A DNA stretch of 64,000 bases, taken from Symsagittifera roscoffensis (Eukaryota; Xenacoelomorpha; Acoela; Convolutidae). Shown piece after piece: positions 56,936 through 64,000 of the stretch. Location of the stretch: positions 18,479,872 to 18,543,871 of the forward strand of contig NC_087068.1 in the NCBI RefSeq assembly GCF_963678635.1, read 5' to 3'. Numbering within the stretch: the first letter of the stretch is position 1; every line of letters starts with the position of its first letter. The notes under the pieces were generated by a model, which worked only from the letters and a program-made list of their open reading frames with translations, was not told the origin of the DNA and made no database searches. The position numbers and the translations under genes are program-made.

Positions 56936-57327
56936 GGATATTGGCACCCATCCATCATGGAAATATTGCTCCAATTCCGCTCCCAATCTTGACGTTGATG
57001 AAACAAACACACTGCTAGTAACAAAATTTTGGTCAACAGGTCTGTTTTTTTGTTACTTTGGCTAAAATTGGGCTTATACATTTCTTTTTAATCCAATTTC
57101 TGAAAAAAATTTTATGTGTTCTTGGTCAATTAGTATGTTGATATTTTGTACGACTCTCTACTGTGGGTGAATGGGTTTTCACCTGCAGTTTTGTTGCACT
57201 GTGTATCAATTTTTCACAATTTTGCTTTGTATCAATATATTTTTTGAGTTGCCGAACCTTGCTCAAAGTCCTCTAAATTGGCCCTTTTACCCATTTTGGA
57301 AACTCAAGCTTGGTGGCTCTGAGTCAT

Positions 57328-57525
57328 CTTGCTTTTTGACGTTTAGTATCAATTGGTGCTTACAATTGGTGGTTTTTCTTACTATAATTTACTGCCATTT
57401 TTTGTTTAGATAATTGTAAAACTACGCTTGCTTTTTGACGTTTAGTATCAATTGGTGCTTACAATTGGTGGATTTTCTTACTATAATTTACTGCCATTTT
57501 TTGTTTAGATAATTGTAAAACTACG
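57328..57525. repeat. Tandem duplication, 99 bp unit, two copies
   Basis: CTTGCTTTTTGACGTTTAGT...ATTGTAAAACTACG occurs at 57328-57426 and 57427-57525 with one visible mismatch. A third CTTG follows. Near identity implies a recent event. Confidence 0.95.
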
Positions 57526-58379
57526 CTTGGTCTTTGGCTAACTACTACTATAAACGATGCTCATAGTGTTTTCTATCCCCCGATGAATCAGTAATATATC
57601 TCTACTTAATGGTTCGAGCATGAAAGTTAATCGGCAGCGTCTCTTTTTGGAAATTGTTTCCAAATTGCGTTCTTCGCTGTTTGCTTTACTTTTGCTACTA
57701 CTTGTTCGTATAAAAAGATATTGGGCTTCTCGAATCTGCTATTGCAATGATTGACTCCCTTGTGGTCCTAAACTTTACCTTAAAATCTTGTTAAAATCTT
57801 CGGCTTCGAAAAAATTTGCCTGTTTGGACTCAAACTTCTTGTTTATAGTCATGGCCGTATAAAGATTCTCTTGTAGGGATTCCCACCCAATTGCTGTCAA
57901 GAGCTTGCGAATGCAAATGGATCTACGTTGTCGTCCTGCCTGTCCTGTTGTAGATCAGCCTTGTCTTCTCCTTATTCTTCGATGAAATTGACGTTTTTTG
58001 TTTAACAGATATTTTGAAAGCGTCCCCTTCCTCCTCATTTCTACCTAATTTGTTTTTTGTGGGGCATTTTGCAGTTATCTTGCTGAGAACGTAGTCACAC
58101 ACATATAGCGCTGATTATTTGTTTTTGTTGCCACATGACGTTTGTAGACCTTGTTGATTTTGATTTCTCTTCTCGAAATCTAAACTGCCTGCTCGTCCAC
58201 TGTCTCTGCCAAGCTTGGTTTGTTTCTTCATTGTTTTTAGAAATTATATGGCTGTTGTTTGACGCAAAATTTATTACCGGACGAGCCAAAATGATACTGG
58301 TTGGTATTGTTGTTTATTTTGTTGTTCTGTAATCTTTTTTCCTTTCTGATTGTGTAGTTATATTTTTCTTTGGGAGTTC
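57526..58379 (-). other. Probable downstream part of a decayed retroelement
   Basis: On the minus strand, downstream of the gag-like segment, composition stays less A/T-biased and frames are broken. No protease, reverse transcriptase or complete zinc knuckle can be made out, so this is only adjacency. Confidence 0.3.
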
Positions 58380-58985
58380 TAGTTTCTGCAAATAGCTCCT
58401 CGGATATCTCTCATTATGTACCGCATATCCTTCACCCGTTCCTCTTCTATGTCACCACAGTCTGCTTTTAAGGCCAATTCTACCAGTTTTGCATCGATTT
58501 GTTCCAAGGATTCATTCCTCTTCTGTACTTTACAGATGAAGAAGTATCGTTCGAATACAATAAACTTTTCTGAGACGAAGACATCCTCCAGTTCCGCGCA
58601 TGAAACCTTGTCGACACTGTCTGAATGTAGATGATAGGTTTACATTGCCTAAACTAATCGTGTTTGAGCCAGTAGTTTTTCTCTTTTGTGTTTGCATCAG
58701 CCCACGGAATCGTTCCAATTAGTACTCCTTTACCATCTTTTCGTTGTCTTTCGTTGTCGTATTTTGTTTTATTTTCCTGTTTTATGTGTTCCCTAACTCT
58801 TTTCCGTGATTGCTTTCTCGAAAATAGGTGAAGATGGTCGGTGTGTGGTTGTTGGTGTTTTACGTAGTGTTTCCCGGATGTCAATACTTTCGTTGGCGAT
58901 GACCGCCATTTGTAGCCTTGCTACCCATTTCGACCATTTCACTGCTGGTTCTTTTGTATGTTTGTGCCAAAATGCTGGAACACTT
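58380..58985 (-). pseudogene. Decayed Ty3/gypsy-like gag fragment
   Basis: Two minus-strand frames resemble successive parts of a retrotransposon Gag capsid. About 58985-58810 contains PAFWHKHTKEPAVKWSKWVA, like the W-x-x-W opening of Ty3/gypsy Gag. About 58625-58380 contains ERYFFICKVQKRNESLE, followed by a LVELALKADCGDIEEE-like stretch, matching the capsid helix with its F-x-x-x-x-Q-x-x-x-E-S core and a Leu-Ala-x-x-Cys helix. The segment between has stops and frame changes, so it is non-functional. No LTRs, primer-binding site or pol were found. The assignment rests on motif memory, not a database search. Confidence 0.55.
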
Positions 58986-60130
58986 AACTTTGTTTTGGTC
59001 TTATCCTGACTGAGTCATATTGTGATTTTTTTCCAGGCCCAATGCTGTGCCTTATTTCTAGATGTACTCGATGTGGATAAGCTAACCAGTTGGTACAAGC
59101 TCATGCAATGTATCAAGAGATGAGGATGAAAAATCCATTGTCTACTCGTTCTCGCTATAACAACTCGTTGTCAACAAAATCGCTCAAGAATTGAAGCCTA
59201 TACAGCTTCACTGGTGCCACTAAGGTCACGACTACTAATGGCTTTCAAGGCCGGACATAAATGGTTAGCATCACAAATAACTAAGTATGGCTTGTTAACT
59301 ACAAATATATTAATGGTATAAATATAAACAAATCCGGAATGAGGACTGTTTGTTGATTAAATATTACATAAAACAGATTTTGGTTTCCCTGATACGAGGT
59401 GAAGAGGTTTTGTAGATGCAACACAAAATCATCAGTTATAACCTTTTCAAAAATCACCTAATAATTAAGATTAAATCCATCATATTTACGTTGTCAAATT
59501 AGTTATTTTCTGGATGATTTACAAGTGGCTACTTTTTTAAAGGGTTTTCTTGGTTTTAATTTGACTTAAGAAATGAGATTGTATTACAAAAAATAATAAT
59601 AAAAACTTCATGTTTCCATAAGTCAAGTGAGCTCTAAAATATTTCCTGAAGTTCAAGCTGAGACAGCAACCAGCCAGTGGCTTCTTATGTGGCATCTTTG
59701 TAGACCCAAAATGGAACCATTTTTATCAGATAAAACAGAAGGGTCGTTCTGAAGAATATTGAGAGGGTATGCAACACACGTATAGTCAACATTTCTGCTT
59801 CCTTTTTCTTTCAGTATTTTCCCTGTGACAATTTATAACTCCAACCATCATTTTACCCTGCGTGTTATCTAGCACCTAGCATGGAAATAAGCTTTTGCTT
59901 TGTGCATGCAGGAAAGCAGGAACAAAAAAATAGATGGGAATTTTGAGGGAAAACAGGAAAGGACAAAAAGTTACTAAAAACAGAAGATAAATGCGAAGCG
60001 CGTCAGAATTCAACGCTAGCTTATCATGTTTTGAAGAAAACATACAACGCCACTTTTTAACAACGATTCTGTTTTTTTTTAGTCTGATTAAGCAACATGA
60101 TTAAATTCATATTTTTCATGATGCCTTCAT
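58986..60130. other. Intergenic, possible 5' remainder of the retroelement
   Basis: 59040-59290 keeps the same balanced composition as the gag fragment and may be its 5' part on the minus strand, without a clear frame. Beyond about 59300 the sequence is AT-rich with nothing recognised. Confidence 0.35.
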
Positions 60131-60134
60131 GTTA

Positions 60135-60250
60135 TTTGGGAGAGCTCCGAAAATCTATTTTGTCGACTTCATTAAAAAGTTCGACAAAACTGAACATTTT
60201 CCAAAAGACCACCCCCCAAAAAAATGCTGCCCTCGAAAATGCACAGTTAG
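60135..60250 (-). mobile_element. Family C MITE fragment, degenerate
   Basis: GGGAGAGCTCCGAAAATCTA, TTTTGTCGACTTCATTAAAA and AGACCACCCCCCAAAAAAAT. No TIR. Confidence 0.4.
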
Positions 60251-60710
60251 GTGGAAAATCAAAATAACTGGGGTCGACCACCATAGAAAAAAATGCTAGT
60301 CATACAATTTTCAAGTATCAAAATTCTATGCCTCACATTTTTCTTAAAAACAGCATTTTTTACATGTAAAATTAAATAGTAAAATAATAATGAGGAAGAT
60401 AACAAAAGTTAGAATCCAAGTAAATATATTCAAACTGAGTTAATAATATGCAAAATCCATAAAAAGCATCAGTCCTTTTCGACACATTTATACATTTTCA
60501 AACTATGGAAGTTATGACCCATTTATACCTGCTAATAAAACAAACATTGTACGAAAATCGTTTTTGTGCATGATTATGAATAGATTTGACTTTAATAATC
60601 CAAAAAAATTAACTAATTGGTTTTTTAATATTTTATTTTTTGAAGGAGGTCTTTTCTTCTTCTGTAAACATCTAAATAATCATATACACAATTTCAGTAT
60701 CAAGTAATTT

Positions 60711-61480
60711 AGCAAGGCTAGCCGCCGGTTTCTGTGCAAGTAGCCATTCCGATTGTTCATAAATATGTTTAGAAATAACAAAAAAGTTTTCTTTTTCTTT
60801 TTTAAATAAAATGCGTTTTTTTGCGTGCTGTGATGAAAAACTAATCAGCGCGTAGACATTTAGTGAAAAATGCATAATGGACCAAATTTGTTTTGAAAAG
60901 TAACCAACAAACAACAATAAAAAAAATCGTTTGCCAATTTTTTTGCAGATTTTTTTTAAAATAAAAATTGTTGCCTAGTAAGCGCTAAATGTTTCACTAT
61001 TTAGGTATAACACTTTCTCTAATAAGACCTATTCGCTTGCTTTACTTGCTCGAAGTTAGACTAAAAGCAAGAAATTTTAATGTTTTTTCTCGACACAGAG
61101 AAAACTTTTTGGAGTTGTTTAGTCATTGAAAGGTCAATATAAATCTCTTGACCTTTTTCAATTATTAACTGTGATACTTTTGATTTTGGTTGAAAAACAC
61201 AATGATCCTGCTAGCTCCTTTCATTTGCTCAAAATTAGGCCAAAAATCTAAATATTCAAACTGGTTTTTCTCAACACTGAGAGATTTTTCTGGATTCATT
61301 TAATAATGATCAAATCACGATTGAAATGCTTAAGCTTATAGATGATATATTACTCGACATGTCCAATAAATACTTTTGGTAACTGATTTTGCGTGAAAAA
61401 GAAAAAAAGAAAAAACTAGACTACAGTCGAAGACAAGTTTTCTCCCTCCGTAATTTCAAAAATTATAAATCGAAATAATC
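60711..61480 (-). mobile_element. Family B element, 5' end diverged
   Basis: GCAAGGCTAGCCGCCGGTTT, CTGTGCAAGTAGCCATTCCG, TGCGTGCTGTGATGAAAAAC, AGTAAGCGCTAAATG, CGCTTGCTTTACTTGCTCGA and GCGTGAAAAAGAAAAAAAGA in family order. It holds two copies of the CTCxxxxTxAGxCxAAAA block, so it is partly duplicated inside. The GGTCGGAACA end is degraded. Confidence 0.65.
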
Positions 61481-61835
61481 CCGGAATGAACTAGCAGAAA
61501 AACTTGATGTTATCAATTCATACCATTATTGTAAAATTTCTCTCAAATTTGGATTGTTTTTGTATTGATGAAATTTGTCGCAAATAAATGAAAAAACGGT
61601 TCCATTTTTGAAGATTTTGTTTTGTTGGTTGCTGAATGCGTTCGAAACATTTTAGAAAACATCGGATTTAATTTTATCGACTAAAATATTCGTAATTTTC
61701 AAGACATATTTTGATGCCCCAATTTAATTGTATGTGTAATTTCATTATGTGTCTTGACGAAAGATCCTGGGAAAATGCCTCATAGTGTTAATTGTGACAA
61801 AATGAGCAAGGTAAACAGCATAAATATTTTAAAAT
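61481..61835. other. Intergenic, no feature seen
   Basis: AT-rich; nothing recognised. Confidence 0.4.
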
Positions 61836-62134
61836 AAAGTTCCGTAGGTTTTCTGATTTTGCACAAAATGCAAGGGATCTCTGTCCACTATTATTTATAA
61901 TAGCTGTTTTTTGCTGAATAACTTTGTTGTGTCAGTTTTCGGGCTGGATTTTTAAGTAGACCAGTCTTACAAAACTCTGGTTCCTCCGGAGATCGATCTC
62001 TTGTTCTGCATAGGCGCAAACGTCTGTACACAGCGCATGAGTAACATGTCACAATTCTGGCTAAACTGCTCGTTGTTTGTAATTCACACAATCCGAACAA
62101 TCAGAGCTTTGCCCTGATGAGAGCAGTCTTGTTT
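61836..62134 (+). mobile_element. Family F chimeric element, copy 3
   Basis: The 3' end is A-like: AATCCGAACAATCAGAGCTT, TGCCCTGATGAGAGCAGTCT and TGTTT. Upstream is the tRNA-like segment read on the minus strand (TTTGCGCCTATGCAGAACAA, then GAGATCGATCTCC), joined through AACTGCTCGTTGTTTG. The 5' end is weak (AGTTCCGTAGG at about 61840). Confidence 0.4.
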
Positions 62135-64000
62135 GATCTTTATTGCATAATTCAAAGCAGATCAAAATGTCATTTTCAATTTATCAAAGCACTTTGTTCC
62201 CAATTTTGATGAAACAGCAAAACTTGAGGTCAAAAAAGATACTTTTTGGAAAAAAATTAGGAATACGTTTGGAGTTTTTCTTCAATGTAACTGATCTATC
62301 AATGGTTTTCTGAGCTTATGTTTAAAAAGTTATTTCTTTTATGGTGAAACTGTCAACATGTTTCAATTGCTGTGGTAATTTATGTGCTCTTTTCTTTAAT
62401 GCTCATCAGTCAAGTGTCAAACTTAAAAGTAGCATAACAATCTTCTTTTCAAAAAGTTCAAATTATCAACGTCTAATGAATTGAGGCAATTGGCCCTTTA
62501 AACATCACTATTTTTGAATTTGTTCTGTGGTATTTTTTTTGCCAAAAAATTTTAAATTTTTAACTAACGGCTTCTGGCATAGTATTTAATAGCGTCTGAA
62601 AACCTTTTTTACCCTAAGTTTGTTCTTTTTGCAAGAATGAAGAACTCTAAGGAGAAAAAAGAACGAAAAAAAAGTTTGCATTGATATAATCAAAATCTTC
62701 CTCCTAATTCAAGTATCCATTTACAAATCAATGTACAGCACTGAACTATTCGAGGTTTTATATGCACAATTTGATACCAAAGTAAAATTAGTTGACCCAT
62801 TGTTTTTCTAAAAAGGAGATTAGTTGTCGTATCGCAAATACCAAATACTAAACTAACAGAAAAAGTTTTTTTTTTATTTAAAATTATGAGTGAACAAAAA
62901 TGACTATTTTCTAGTCTTAACTAGTTCACACGTCAATATAGGAACTTGTTTTCAACTAAACGTGCCTCAAAAATTGAGTCCCATTTCAGCTGTCCAGTTT
63001 TCATTAAAACAAGGAAAAAAAAATAATTTAGTTTTTTGTACCTTTTTGTCCTTATAAAAAATGTAGCTGTTTACATTCGAATTTGTCGGATACAAAACGG
63101 TTTTATTGTCGCTAGTTATGTGGACTGGTCTTTGTCCTGCCCTAAAATTCTGCCATAAACGCAATAAGCAGCCAGTATTTTTGAAACTTACCAAAATAAC
63201 CAAAATATAGAACATCAAAAATCCAAATAACTGCACTGATAAAATAGCTATTTAATATTTGATTTTTTTATTGAAAAACATGACAAAAAGGTATTGTTAA
63301 TTTTTGTACTGGCGGGATCTGAAAAAATCAGAAAAAACCTCTGAAGATACGAAAACGACGTGAGATATTTTCCAGAATTTTCAGAAAGTTTTCAGATCAG
63401 TTTAAATAAGTTGAATACCACATTTTTCAGTAATTGGGATTTTTTATAAGGTCGTAGCAAAGTAGAAGGAAGAACCTTGGATCGAGACGTACTACCGACC
63501 GAAAAGATTAGGTTGACGAGTCAAAAAGCGATTTCACTATCCTTCTAGTCGACGACTTAAGTAAACAGGTTTAATCAGATAGAATTGATGTAAATTAATA
63601 GGAAGTTAAAACCCCACAATTTAATCAGTGGTATATACAAAACGGTTGCTTAATCATGTGTACTCTAGGTGTGATGGCATCTTTTTAACTGCATCATTTA
63701 TACCGCAAAAACTTAAACCGCAAAAAGTGACCGCATATTTTGCACAAACTAAGCCATTAGTTGCTGTTCAAATTGATAAATTATGATAGCTGAAACTAAT
63801 GAAAATTGAAACTCAAATTTAAGGAACTTCTTTCCACAAAGCGGTAATACAGCCTGAGACATAAAAATCAAATAATATCAATATATAAGTTAAATCAACC
63901 TTTACGATTGATTGTTCAATTTCGAAACAATTTGCGTGGCCTTGATACGAATTTTTTCTGAAGTTTCTTATGTGCAGTAGGAAATATGTTCATTAGGACT
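62135..64000. other. Intergenic to window end, no feature seen
   Basis: AT-rich. Only short incidental ORFs and no recognised repeat boundaries. Confidence 0.4.

Noticed and set aside
56681..57010. ORF with a long Ile-Tyr repeat
   Set aside because: Arises from the (AT)n microsatellite.
1..64000. CRISPR array, bacterial operon or prophage
   Set aside because: No array of regular short repeats with unique spacers, no ribosome binding sites or dense ORFs; the spliced Gbeta gene shows the DNA is from an animal nucleus.

Overview
This is an AT-rich, intron-rich invertebrate animal genome window. It holds one well-supported multi-exon gene, one well-supported intronless gene and a dense layer of short non-autonomous transposons. 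I cannot place the phylum. The evidence for an animal is a 340-residue G-protein beta subunit of the metazoan Gbeta1-4 type, with GT-AG introns at the positions I know from vertebrate GNB1, plus a divergent seven-helix receptor-like protein.

Layout. 140-1405: a long inverted-repeat element with a C-rich core. 2480-2840: a probable tRNA-derived SINE. 4047-5219 (+): an intronless seven-helix membrane protein gene. Its last codons and 3' flank form the left arm of a large inverted duplication (5177-7888 and 8101-9506, 212 bp spacer). The left arm carries three insertions that are absent from the right arm, so each insertion can be read against its empty site. 9.5-17 kb: further transposon copies, a GA microsatellite and an unrecognised ORF cluster. 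17.8-19.6 kb: a degenerate tandem array with a unit of about 84 bp. 22041-43042 (-): the Gbeta gene, seven coding exons spread over 21 kb, with introns full of transposons. 43-64 kb: mainly transposons, microsatellites, small duplications and a decayed Ty3/gypsy-like gag on the minus strand (58.4-59.0 kb).

The mobile layer has five recurring families. A (about 480-550 bp, some 20 copies) and B (about 500-750 bp, some 10 copies) have different interiors but one end plan: a 5' end reading TTGTTCCGAC, a 3' end reading GTCGGAACATT, then a short perfect hairpin and a tail ending near CTTGTT. Insertion is into a T run with no clear target duplication. This resembles Helentron/Helitron2-type rolling-circle elements; that assignment is inference. 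C is a hAT-type MITE with CAGGGGCGGATCCAG-like ends and 8 bp target duplications. D is a pair of long inverted-repeat elements built of TAATCGATTATAATC motifs around C/G-rich cores. F (three copies) has A-like ends around a tRNA-like segment. No transposase, Rep/helicase or endonuclease ORF is visible, so all of these depend on proteins encoded elsewhere.

The two host genes could both belong to G-protein signalling (a receptor-like protein and Gbeta), but they are 17 kb apart on opposite strands and nothing in the sequence shows a functional link.
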